Assembly (NCBI RefSeq): GCF_037176765.1
Contig: NC_090023.1
Span: forward strand, 142,959,366-143,023,365
DNA length: 64,000 bases
Source: Anolis sagrei
Lineage: Eukaryota > Chordata > Lepidosauria > Squamata > Anolidae
Direction of reading: 5' to 3'
A program made the position numbers and the translations under genes. The notes beneath the pieces were generated by a model, which worked only from the letters and a program-made list of their open reading frames with translations, was not told the DNA's origin and did no database searches. Shown here one piece after another: positions 19,859 through 28,640 of this stretch; position 1 is the first letter of the stretch, and each line of letters starts with the position of its first letter.

Positions 19859-19876
19859 GCCACGTGTTGCTGTGGC
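19859..19876 (-). other. internal copy of the Helitron hairpin
   Basis: GCCACGTGTTGCTGTGGC differs from the terminal hairpin by one base and lies 395 bp inside the element. It is not followed by CTAG, so it looks like a bypassed older end. Confidence 0.7.
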
Positions 19877-19879
19877 CAA

Positions 19880-20180
19880 TCTTCCCTCTTTCTCTCCTTC
19901 TTTCCCTCTTTCCCTCCCTCCCTCCCTCCCTCCCTCCCTCCTTCCTTCCTTCCTTCCTTCCTTCCTTCCTTCCTTCCTTCCCATCTTTCCTTCTCCTCTT
20001 CTTTCTCTATCTCTTTCCTTCCTTCCCCCTTTTTCTTTCTCTTCTGCTGTCTCTCTTTTCTTTCCTTCCATCTTTCCTTTTCTTTCCTTTTCTTCTCCCT
20101 CTAACTTTCCTTCCTTCCCCCTTTTTCTTTACCTCCCTTTCTCTTTCTTCCTTCTTTCCTTCCTTCCTTCCTGTCTTTCC
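19880..20180 (+). repeat. CCTT/CCCT pyrimidine microsatellite tract
   Basis: A block of (CCCT)n then (CCTT)n at about 19914-19980, followed by degenerate C/T-rich sequence. Long Ser/Pro/Phe-rich open frames across it are artefacts of composition. Confidence 0.85.
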
Positions 20181-20254
20181 TAGATTTTGACAGGGCGGGA
20201 AGGGGCGGGGTGGGGTTTGGAGGTGGCATGAAGTAAAAGGAGGTAAGATTGGGG

Positions 20255-20440
20255 CAGGGGAGTGATGGAGCGTGGGGTTGCGTGTGTGTGTGCGGCAGCG
20301 GGGGGAGTGATGGAGCGTGGGGTTGCGTGTGTGTGTGTGGCGGCGGGGGGAGTGGGGTTGCGTGTGTGTATGCGGCGGCTGGGGGAGTGATGGAGCGTGG
20401 GGTTGCGTGTGTGTGTGCGGCAGGGTGTGTGTGTGTGCGG
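20255..20440 (+). repeat. GC-rich ~44-bp minisatellite, about 4 units
   Basis: Units carry GGAGTGATGGAGCGTGGGG and TTGCGTGTGTGTG followed by CGGC. The third unit is shortened. It lies inside the Helitron, next to a CpG-rich unique stretch (20440-20560). Confidence 0.8.
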
Positions 20441-20560
20441 GAAGCGGCGCGGCGGGGCTTGGAGTGGGCATGGTTTCCGCAGAGGGAACGTTGGCCGGAA
20501 GGCCATGTGCGCGCGCCAGGGAACTTGCGGCTGGGCGCCAATGCGCATGCTCAGTTGTTT

Positions 20561-21194
20561 TGCCGTTTTGTGAGTGTGTTGTTGTGTTGTTTTTCATTTT
20601 GAGTAGATATGTTTGTACCTTGTGGGTTGTGTTATGGGTATGGGAATTTTGGTTAAGTTTCGTTGGGGTTTTTTTGAGTTTTGTTCTTTTGCCGTTTTGT
20701 GAGTGTGTTGCTGTGTTGTTTTTCATTTTGAGTAGATATGTTTGTACCTTGTGGGTTGTGTTATGGGCACGGGGGTTTTAGTTAAGTTTCGTTGGGGGAT
20801 TTTTGAGTTTTGTTGTTTTGCCGTTTTGTGAGTGTGTTGTTGTGTTGTTTTTCATTTTGAGTAGATATGTTTGTACCTTGTGGGTTGTGTTATGGGCACG
20901 GGGATTTTGGTTAAGTTTCGTTGGGGGATTTTTGAGTTTTGTTGTTTTGTGAGTGTGTTGTTGTGTTGTTTTTCATTTTGAGTAGATATGTTTGTACCTT
21001 GTGGGTTGTGTTATGGGCACGGGGATTTTGGTTAAGTTTCGTTGGGTTTTTTTAGTTTTGTTGTTTTGCCGTTTTGTGAGTGTGTTGTTGTGTTGTTTTT
21101 CATTTTGAGTAGATATGTTTGTACCTTGTGGGTTGTGTTATGGGCATGGGAATTTTGGTTAAGTTTCGTTGGGGGGTTTTTGAGTTTTGTTTCC
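20561..21194 (+). repeat. five ~127-bp tandem units inside the Helitron
   Basis: Units begin TGCCGTTTTGTGAGTGTG at 20561, 20690, 20819 and 21067. The fourth (about 20940) lacks the TGCCG start. Spacing is 129, 129, 121 and 127 bp. Each unit contains AGTAGATATGTTTGTACC and GGTTAAGTTTCGTTGGG. Units are very similar, so expansion is recent. Confidence 0.9.
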
Positions 21195-21229
21195 TCGATG
21201 GATGCCCCTAACAAATTTATATATATAGA

Positions 21230-21708
21230 TTGAGCAATAAGGAGTTCGTGATCTGAGCTACAGTCAGCCCCAGGTCTTGTTTTCACCGACTGGATGGATG
21301 TCCGCCACCTTTGGCTGCAAAGGATGTAGTCAATCTGATTTCGGTGTTGACCATCTGGTGAAGTCCATGTATAAAGCCGTCTTTTAGGTTGTTGGAAGAG
21401 AGTGTTTGTTATACACAGCGAGTTTTCCTGGCAAAATTCTATCAGCCTGCGTCCCGCTTCATTTTGTTCTCCCAGACCATGCTTGCCTGTGATCCCAGTT
21501 GTCATTTGACTTCCCACCTTGGCATTCCAGTCTCCTGTAATGAAAATAATGTCTCTTTTTGGTGTATTATCCAGTAGGTCCTGCAGATCCTCATAGAACT
21601 GATCTACTTCTGCTTCTTCAGCAGCTGTGGTTGGGGCGTATATTTGGATCACTGTAATGTTGAAAGGCTTTCCTTGCACTCGAATTGAGATCATTCTGTC
21701 ATTTTTTG
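21230..21708 (-). CDS. Bov-B endonuclease domain fragment
   Basis: Apurinic-type endonuclease C-terminal two thirds. In order: VIQIYAPTTAAEEAEVDQFY, FITGDWNAKVG, YTWTSPDGQHRNQIDYIL and SSDHELLIA, which are the catalytic Asp/Asn, Asp and His blocks of the EEP family. The N-terminus is absent. It is in frame with the RT part at 17345-19450 once the Helitron is left out. Confidence 0.88.
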
Positions 21709-21864
21709 GGTTCAATAATATAACACATATAATAATATGACACAAATATCCTTTCTCCCTGCCTGCTTAGGCCTCTTTGCAACATTCCCTGAATTATGAC
21801 AGCTAGCACCAACCAGACGAATCCGGCTTCCCACTTCATAGCCTCTTGTAACGTGTGTCCAGAA

Positions 21865-22003
21865 ATGTGTGGTGTAGGCTTTTAAGCAGAGGGTGGATGG
21901 CCATCTGTTGGGGGTGCTTTGAATGCTATTTTCCTGTTTGGCAGGGGGTTGGACTGGATGGCCCACGAGGTCTCTTCCAATTCTGTGATACTATGATTCT
22001 ATG
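21865..22003 (+). mobile_element. CR1 LINE 3' end
   Basis: Contains AAGCAGAGGGTGGATGGCCA then GGGGGTTGGACTGGATGGCC and the closing ATGATTCTATG. Confidence 0.8.
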
Positions 22004-22151
22004 TAGGTGACATAACTTGAAAACACAGTTCAAGAAATAAATTCCTTAAGCAGAGTCCATTGTAAACACTGCACGTTGTTGCTAACGGATCTGTGTAAAT
22101 GAAACCTTTTTCTATTGCCAGATTTTTCATGACCCTAGCATTGAGTTAAGG

Positions 22152-22835
22152 CAGCGTTTGTCAACCTGGGGGTTGGGACCCCTGGAGGGGTTGCGAGGGG
22201 GTGTCAGAGGGGTCACCAAAGATCAGAAAACAGAATTTTCTATTGGTTGTGAAGGGTTCTCTGTGGAAGGTTTGGCCTAAAAGTTTGGTAGGGTTCAAAA
22301 TGCTCTGATTTTAGGTGAACTATAAATCCCAGCAATTACAACTCCCAGATGTTAAGGTCTATTTTCCACCAGTGTTCACATTTAGGCGTACTAAATAATT
22401 GTGCCAAGTTTGGTCCAGATCCATCGTTGTTTGAGTCCACAATGCTCTCTGGATATAGGTGTACTACAACTCCAAAACTCAAGGTCAATGCCCACCAAAC
22501 CCTTCCAGTTGGTCATGGGAGTTCTGTGTGCCGAGTTTGGTTCAATTCCATTGTTGGTGGAGTTCAGAATGCTCTGATTGTAGGTTAACTATAAATCCCA
22601 ACAACTACAACTCCCTGTTGACAAAATAACCAGTATTCAAATTTGGGTGTATTGATTTGTGCCCAATTTGGTCCAGTGAATGAAAATACATCCTGAATAT
22701 CAAATATTTATATTATGATTTGTAACAATAGCAAAATTACAGTTATGAAGTAGCAATGAAAATAATGTTATGGTTGGAGGTCACCACAACACGAGGAACT
22801 GTATGTTGCAACATTAGGAAGGTTGAGAACCACTG
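22152..22835 (+). mobile_element. SPIN-like hAT transposon, 684 bp, non-autonomous
   Basis: Flanked by a perfect 8-bp duplication AGTTAAGG (22144-22151 and 22836-22843). Ends are CAGCGTTTGTCAACC and GGTTGAGAACCACTG, close to the SPIN termini. The right end has GGTTGGAGGTCACCACAAC. Inside is a direct repeat of about 55 bp (ATGCTCTGATT..ACTATAAATCCCA at about 22297 and 22570). There is no transposase frame. Confidence 0.82.
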
Positions 22836-22843
22836 AGTTAAGG

Positions 22844-23170
22844 GGACAATCCTGTGTTCACTTTCTGAGGAGCAGGGCTCACTGAATACTCTTGGGCTTA
22901 CTTCAAAATAAATCTGCGTAATTTCCAGCCAGTTACTTTTTCTTGGTATTTTTGAGGTAATACATAAGAGGAACTTGCTACAAATATATGTTTTCTTTAT
23001 AGAAACATGCATCGTTTTACATCACTCTTAAGCAGCTAGGATCAACCTTCTTAAATAATCTCTCATGCAGTGATGGCTGTACCAATAAGACTTCATTCTT
23101 ACCCTCACCACTTCCCAGTTTGGGTAGGTATATACACTGTTGCTGCACCATTTATAAAATCTTTATTTTA
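22844..23170. other. intergenic, nothing recognised
   Basis: No gene or clear repeat. Confidence 0.6.
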
Positions 23171-23474
23171 CAGTGGACTCTCAGTATCCATGGGGGATTG
23201 GTTCCAGGAACCCACAGGGGTACCAAAATCCACGGTTGATCAAGTCCCATTATATAAAATGATGCAGAATGGCACCCCCCCCCCCCCCAATATTTCACGG
23301 TGATAAACAGAAATAAGTGTGAGAGAGTATGAGAATATGAAATTGTGGAAGGCTACAGCAGGGTGTGCCTACACATCAACATGGCAAAACCAGGGTTTAC
23401 TTTCTGGAATATTCTTAAGCTGTGTTTGGCTGAATTCATGGATGCAGGACCCATGGATACAGAGGGCTAACTAT
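23171..23474 (+). mobile_element. Tigger-like (Tc1/mariner) MITE
   Basis: Starts after TA with CAGTGGACTCTCAGTATCCA. Contains TTGGTTCCAGGAACCC, CCACGGTTGATCAAGTCCCA and, near the end, GGATACAGAGGGCTAACTAT. This is the layout of pogo/Tigger-derived elements. Other copies: 47492-47716 and 38888-39019. Confidence 0.72.
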
Positions 23475-24090
23475 CATTCTGCAGTATGCTTCTGCTGGAA
23501 CTGACAGACTTGTTAAGACATTAAGCGGCACTGGTGCAGAAAATGTAAAATCATTGTAGTATAATGCTACTTGATGCCCCTGTCATCCATAAGCATGAAT
23601 AAACCATACATTTGTTATTTCACCCAATTATTTGGTTTATAGGAGGCAAAAATAATGTCTCATTCTTCCAATTTAGTTTATTAATTTCACTAGTTTCATC
23701 TAACTAGTTAAGTTGGTGGACACCACAACTGTTACTAGTTCTCTTGGATGTATCTGATAAAACAAAGTTTGGAGGATACACTTCATTTTAAAATAAGGTA
23801 ACTCTAGAAGCAAAAGAGAATAGCCCTTCTACATTTTGGGGGGTGGAGGCATTAGGGATGCAGGGTTCCCACAGAAATGATCGCTGTTATTTCTCGTCTT
23901 TGATGGATGTCATTTGGCACATAGTCAAGAAGTGTCAAGCCAAGTGTCCATCTCAGGATTTTCATTTCCATTGTGTTAAGAGTGTGAGGGCTGCCACTTT
24001 GCCCTGTAACAGGGTGAACACTAAGTGTATTTTAGCCTTGAGTTGTTCAGGCATTTTTGAGTTTTCAGTTTAATGTTCATATATTTGTAT
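23475..24090. other. intergenic, nothing recognised
   Basis: AT-rich, no gene or repeat recognised. Confidence 0.6.
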
Positions 24091-24195
24091 ATTTTAAATA
24101 GTTATGTTGATGCTTTTATGGTAAGCCGCTTTGAGCCCCCTTTGCGGGAGATAAAGTGGGGTATAAATAATAATAATAACAATAATAATAATGGA
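24091..24195 (+). mobile_element. L2-type LINE 3' end with (AAT)n tail
   Basis: GGTAAGCCGCTTTGAGCCCC..GGGGTATAAATAATAATAA. Only the terminus is present. Confidence 0.7.
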
Positions 24196-24790
24196 TTATT
24201 ATGGATTATTGATGTCACCATACCAGGTGACAGTTGCATTGAGGAAAAACAACAGGAAAAAATCAGCCGAACTGCAAAGGTTCTGGCATAAACCAGTACA
24301 GGCAGGCATGTAGCCGAAATTCTCATGGTGGTCTGAGAGAAGGCCTTACTGGTGCATTATTTAAACTGTTATTTTATTCATATCATGATTTGATCACCAT
24401 ACTCAATATATCCCATATGCATGGGGGTATTGGGGTAATGATACAAAAGGTTTGCTAGGGTAGACCCTCTTTCACTCAGGCTCAGCCCCCCCCCCCCCCA
24501 CCCCGGAATCAAAATCCTGGCTACGGGCCTGAGTACAGGTGGTCTCAGTGGTCATCAGCACACTGAATGCCATGCCAAAAGATCTCAGCCGGCATTTGGA
24601 AACAATAAACATTGACAAAATCACAATCTGTCAATTGCAAAAGGCCACCTTATTTGGATCTGCGTGCATCATTCGAAAATACATCACACAGTCCTAGACG
24701 CTTGGGAAGTGTTCGACTTGTGATTTTGTGATACGAAATCCAGCATATGGATCTTGTTTGCTGTGACATACTGTGTTTTGTGTCAGTAAC

Positions 24791-24832
<42 letters not shown>

Positions 24833-24840
24833 TATCCCAG
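24196..24840 (+). mobile_element. LINE ORF2 C-terminal relic with (ATA)n tail, split by a MITE
   Basis: Frames give DVTIPGDSCIEEKQQEKISR and, after the insertion, VVSVVISTLNAMPKDLSRHL then LQKATLFGSACIIRKY. This order is typical of a non-LTR ORF2 C-terminus, possibly R4-like. It ends TTTTGTGTCAGTAACATAATAATAA with about 12 ATA units (24793-24829). A MITE interrupts it at 24303-24531. Confidence 0.65.
24303..24531. mobile_element. 229-bp hAT-like MITE with perfect 8-bp duplication
   Basis: Ends CAGGCATGTAGCC and GGCTACGGGCCTG are inverted. Flanks are AGTACAGG at 24295-24302 and 24532-24539. The LINE reading resumes on the far side. A poly-C run lies near the right end. Confidence 0.82.
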
Positions 24841-24970
24841 TGTTTCTCAAACTGTGCTCCTCCAGGTGTTTTGGACTTCTGCTCCAAGAAATCCCAGCTG
24901 GCTTACTAACTGTTAGAAATTGTGGGAGCTAAAGTCCAAAACATCTAGAGGAGCAGTTTGAGAAACTTTG
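24838..24970. mobile_element. palindromic hAT-like MITE (CAGTGTTTCTCAAAC family)
   Basis: Starts CAGTGTTTCTCAAACTGTG and ends GGAGCAGTTTGAGAAACTTTG, with AATTGTGGGAGCTAAAGTCC inside. Confidence 0.7.
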
Positions 24971-25262
24971 TCTTTGAAGCTAAACTTCTTGACCGAAAGG
25001 TCGCAGGTTTGAATCCAGGGATCGGCGTGAGCTCCCACTGTCAGCCCCAGCTTTTGCCAACCTAGCAGGTCAAAAACATGCAAATGTGAGTAGATTAATA
25101 AGTGCTGCTTCTGTGAGAAGGTAATGGTGCTCCATGCAGTCATGCCGGCCACAGGACCTTAGTGGTGTCTACGGACAACGCCGGCTCTTCAGCTTTGAAA
25201 TGGACATGAGCACCAATCCCCAGAGACGGACACAACTGGGCTTAATGTCAGGGTAAAATCTT
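24971..25262 (+). mobile_element. Sauria-type SINE, 5'-truncated
   Basis: Starts within the tRNA region (ACCGAAAGGTCGCAGGTTTG) and continues through AAACATGCAAATGTGAGTAG to GACACAACTGGGCTTAATGTC. Confidence 0.82.
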
Positions 25263-25431
25263 TTCCCATGGACCACTTATCGATTTCATAGGTACTTTTT
25301 GCATTGAGGAAGCAGAGCAACCGAGAAGTCAATGTGGCCTGGGCTTGTGATTGTGTGCCTTCAGGGCGTTTTTGAGGGCGACTCTGAGGCCATGAGTGTG
25401 ATTTCCCAGGAACGCATTGCTCCATTGTCCA

Positions 25432-26168
25432 AACTGTTGTTGTTCCTTCGTTCAGTCGTTTCCGACTCTTCGTGATTTCATGGACCAGCCCACGCCAGAG
25501 CTCCCTGTCGGTCGTCACCACTCCCAGCTCCTTCAAGGTCAATCCAGTCACTTCAAGGATACCATCCATCCATCTTGTCCTTGGTCGGCCCCTCTTCCTT
25601 TTTCCTTCCATTTTCCCCAGCATCATTGTCTATTCTAAGCTTACCTGTCTTCTCATGATGTGGCCAAAGTACTTCACCTTGGCCTCTACTATCCTTCCCT
25701 CCAATTAGCAATTGGGCTTTATTTCCTGAAGTATGGACTGGTTGGATCTTCTGGCGGTCCAAGGCACTCTCAGAACTTTCCTCCAGCACCACAGTTCAAA
25801 AGCGTCTATCTTCCTTCGCTCAGCCTTCCTTATGGTCCAGCTCTCACATCCCTGGGTGACTACGGGGAATACCATTGCTTTAACTATGCGGATCTTGGTT
25901 GCCAGTGTGATGTCTCTACTCTTCACTATTTTATCGAGATTGGACATTGCTCTCCTCCCAAGAAGTAAACGTTTTCTGATTTCCTGGCTGCAGTCTACAT
26001 CTGCAGTAATCTTTGTACCTAGAAATACAAAGTCTGTCACTGCCTCCGTTTTCTCCCTCTATTTTCCAGTTGTCAATCATTCTTGTTGCCCTAATCTTGG
26101 CTTTTTTTTAAATGTTTAACTGCAACCCAGCTTTTGCGCTTTCTTCTTTCACCTTGATTAGAAGGCTA
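25432..26168 (-). mobile_element. Bov-B LINE 3' fragment (copy 2)
   Basis: Minus-strand copy of the Bov-B RT C-terminal part and 3' end (KRKRGRPRTRWMDGILEVTG in one frame, FLGTKITADVDCSQEIR in another). The frame is broken and the 5' side stops at about 26168. Confidence 0.88.
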
Positions 26169-26179
26169 CGGGAGGAAAA

Positions 26180-26720
26180 ATAAGCCCTGCCTGCAGGCCG
26201 CAGCGAGATGCCTCCCTCGATGAAAAACTATCTAAGCTGCCACCAGAACAGAACAGCTCCTGAGCAGCAACCTTCCATTTGGAAAAGAGCGCCCAGAATG
26301 GTCGTCACAGTGGTGGCGGGCGCCTTCCAGAGACGTCACTGAAGCGCCTGCCTTACTGCTGGCGTCGCGCAGGGCCCGTTGGGATAACATCCGGGAACGA
26401 TTGCCAGCCAGCTAGCGGTGCCGGAGGACGGCTGAGCGTATGTATGTATGCCCCCGCGCGTTCAGTGTTTTCCTTCAGGGAACCACTTCCTCTCTTTCCT
26501 ATGTCCCGTTTCATCACAATTTCCCTCCCCAGCTTCTTCGGGTGCAATGGGAATGGGAAAGGAAAGCCCAACCGCCATGGTTTTGTGGGAAGTAGCCAGG
26601 AACTGGCAGAGTTTCCTCAGAGGCAGGTGGCATCCTTGCACTTGGACTGGCCGCGGCCTTCGCTGCTGCTTTAAGCCGAGGTTTCCATGGAAACGGGGTT
26701 GTTTTGAAAGGAGGGGCCTG
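26180..26720 (+). promoter_or_regulatory. CpG-rich island, candidate FAM53A promoter/first exon
   Basis: CpG density rises sharply (GGCGGGCGCC, GGCGTCGCGCAGGGCC, GCGGTGCCGGAGGACGG, CCCCGCGCG) in AT-rich surroundings. A CRE-like GACGTCAC lies at 26333-26340. It is 8.9 kb upstream of the first FAM53A coding exon with no other gene between, so it is the best candidate for that promoter. Open frames here look random. No splice donor can be assigned. Confidence 0.5.
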
Positions 26721-26859
26721 TTAGAGGGCCAGGAGCAGTGCGCCCCTGGGAAGAAGGAACTGCTTGCAGGCTTTAAAACTGCAAGGACTCTTGAGGCATC
26801 CCAACACCTGGACACAGTACGAAAGAGTGGGCAATGAAACATCCATGCGGGTGCATTTT

Positions 26860-26964
26860 CAGGCATGAGCAAACTTCGGCCCTCCCTCCAGGTGTTTTGG
26901 ACTTCAACTCCCCCAATTCCTAACAGCCATACCTGGAGGGAGGGCCGAAGTTTTCCCATGCCTG
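26860..26964. mobile_element. palindromic MITE (GGCATGGGCAAAC family)
   Basis: Starts CAGGCATGAGCAAACTTCGG and ends CCGAAGTTTTCCCATGCCTG. The arms are inverted copies with CCTCCAGGT and ACCTGGAGG. Confidence 0.75.
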
Positions 26965-26994
26965 GGTTACAACATAAAATCCTAAAGCCTGGAA

Positions 26995-27194
26995 TGAAGA
27001 GCGTATTGATCAAGGGTCTGGAGAACAAGCCCTGTGAGGAGCGGCTTAAAGACCTGGGCATGTTTAGCCTGAAGAAGAGAAGGCTGAGAGGAGTCATGAT
27101 AGCCATGTATAAATATGGCTATCCTATTTATAGGAGGAGGGAGTGAACTTGTTTTCTGCTGCCCTGGAGACTAGGACGCGGAACAATGGCTTCA

Positions 27195-27226
<32 letters not shown>

Positions 27227-27912
27227 CAACAATCTTTATTTATACCCCGCCACCATCTCCCCGATGGGGACTCGGGACGGCTTACATGAGGCCAAGCCCA
27301 AACAATACATTATAGCAGAATAAAACCTAAAACGCAAACCAAAAACGCAGACAATAAACAACAACATCATAGTTACAAAAAACATGTGAATGCATAATGA
27401 TATAAAATTACAATAAACACAATCACAGTGACAATAGGTGGGCTACATGCAATGATTAAAAGAAAAACTAATTTAAAACTAATTAAAAACTCGGGTGAGA
27501 TAAAGGAGAAGCAGGTTATTTGCGGAGGAGGGCTCGTTATAGCGGGGGTTATGGAATCAAGCTTTCCCACAAAGGGGGGGGGGGCGTATACTCCAATGAC
27601 AGAACGTTGAGGCTAAGCAATAGTGTGAGGTTATATACCTACTCATCAAAGGTGCAGCAGAAGAGCCATGTTTTAAGGTTCTTTTTAAAGGTTCCATCTG
27701 AACATTAGGAGGAACTTCCTGACTGTGAGAGCTGTTCAGCAGTGGAACTCTCTGCCCTGGAGTGTGGTAGAGGCTCCTTCTTTGGAAGCTTTTAAACAGA
27801 GGCTGGATGGCCATCTGTTGGGGATGCTTTGAATGCAATTTTCCTGCTTCTTGGCGGGAGGTTGGACTGGATGGCCCATGAGGTCTCTTCCAACTCTATG
27901 ATTCTATGATTT
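26995..27912 (+). mobile_element. CR1 LINE 3' end split by another LINE end
   Basis: The left part reads [26 protein letters not shown]-like sequence up to ATGGCTTCAAA (27197). The right part resumes at about 27688 with GGTTCCATCTGAACATTAGG and ends CAACTCTATGATTCTATG. Compare the unbroken CR1 at 48072-48681. Confidence 0.85.
27198..27687 (-). mobile_element. L2-type LINE 3' end inserted in CR1
   Basis: Begins with eight AAT units and ACAACAACAATC, then TTTATTTATACCCCGCCACC and GGGGACTCGGGACGGCTTAC, the reverse of a GTAAGCCG..ATAAATAAA end. It continues through an A-rich 3' UTR. It sits inside the CR1 copy. Confidence 0.78.
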
Positions 27913-28002
27913 TTCAGTAGTGGATGCGGTGGAGATGTGGCAGAGAGGAAGGCAAAGTTGGATCCAGCGTGAGGCCCAAACTACAAGTTGAAAATGCACT
28001 GT

Positions 28003-28073
28003 ATGGTCACCGTCGATGCCTATAATGCAGTTTAATTGCATTGAACTACATTATAGGCATCGACACTGACCAT
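28003..28073. mobile_element. 71-bp palindromic MITE inside another MITE
   Basis: Arms of 31 bp (ATGGTCACCGTCGATGCCTA and its near complement) flank a short loop. Outside, AATGCACTGT and ATTATATGGCAATGTAGATCC belong to a second MITE family also seen at 53390-53500. Confidence 0.6.
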
Positions 28074-28356
28074 CTAATGCTGATTCAAGTTGTATTATAT
28101 GGCAATGTAGATCCAGGCAAGCTTTTGGTGGAACACACTGGCAAACGAGCAACAATGAAGAACAGGAAGTGAAGTGGATATGCCTGCTAGCAAGTACAGG
28201 CTGGTTGCTAGCAGAGAAAAGGTCATTTAAAGCCGTACCATATTATTATTAATTTCATTTTTTCATCCCCTCTTTCTCTTGATATAGGGATTTGAGATAG
28301 CCAAATTAAAGACAGCAAATAGATGGAAATAAAATATAAATATTAAAAAAACAATT

Positions 28357-28560
28357 GGTACTGTTCTGTTATCCAAGCGGACTCCGAAAGGGGGGGCTAG
28401 ACAGAGAAGAATAGTCCATTTTATGGGAAGGGGAGTTGGAGAAAAACCATTTTCTCAATTTTTGCTCCCCCCCCCCCCCCCCCCGGCTGCCATCCCCTTT
28501 CCCATATCTTTCAACAAGGTGACACAGGTGGGGGGAAATAACAGGAAAAGAGCGGGGAAT
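28357..28560 (+). mobile_element. hAT-like MITE, partial (family of 11830-12119)
   Basis: GGTACTGTTCTGTTATCC, then GGGGCTAGACAGAGAAGAAT and ACACAGGTGGGGGGAAATAA, in the order seen in the complete copy. Contains an 18-nt poly-C run. Confidence 0.6.
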
Positions 28561-28569
28561 TGTTTAACT

Positions 28570-28640
28570 CAGGCATGGGCAAACTTTGGCCCTCCAGGTC
28601 TTTTGGACTTCAACTCCCACAATTTTGCCTAGCTCAGATA
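28570..28640 (+). mobile_element. MITE half copy (GGCATGGGCAAAC family)
   Basis: CAGGCATGGGCAAACTTTGG then TTGGACTTCAACTCCCACAA; only the left arm is present. Confidence 0.65.

Larger units (their letters stand above)
19451..21229 (-). mobile_element. non-autonomous Helitron inserted in Bov-B
   Basis: Read on the minus strand it starts TCTATATATATAAATTTG and ends with a hairpin (GCCAC..GTGGC at 19464-19481), nine bases, then CTAG at 19451-19454. The host bases are A on the 5' side and T on the 3' side, with no target duplication, as expected of Helitrons. Joining the flanks gives a continuous Bov-B sequence. No Rep/helicase is encoded. Inside are five ~127-bp tandem units, a GC-rich stretch, a ~44-bp minisatellite, CCTT-type microsatellite and a second terminal-type hairpin at 19859-19876. 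Confidence 0.85.
17332..21710 (-). mobile_element. Bov-B (RTE clade) LINE, 5'-truncated, split by a Helitron
   Basis: Minus-strand element. The 3' end is at the left edge, with GAACGAATGAACAACAAC. The reverse transcriptase part is 17345-19450. A separate endonuclease part lies at 21230-21708 and includes FITGDWNAKVG and SSDHELLIA. The two are parted by the 1,779-bp insertion at 19451-21229. The endonuclease N-terminus (roughly 75 residues) is missing, so the copy is 5'-truncated at about 21710. The reading frame is open on both sides of the insertion and in register across it, which implies a young copy. Partial Bov-B copies occur at 25432-26168 and 60990-61203. Confidence 0.93.

Noticed and set aside
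19457-20190. Ser/Pro/Phe-rich frames
   Set aside because: They cover a C/T microsatellite inside the Helitron.
20007-20726. His/Thr/Pro-rich 239-codon minus frame
   Set aside because: It runs over the GC-rich minisatellite and tandem units; no domain or start context.
20255-21194. CRISPR-like direct repeats
   Set aside because: Units are contiguous without unique spacers, and the DNA is vertebrate; this is a minisatellite pair.
26462-27106. 214-codon minus frame over the second CpG island
   Set aside because: It spans a MITE and CR1 fragment and has no recognisable protein.
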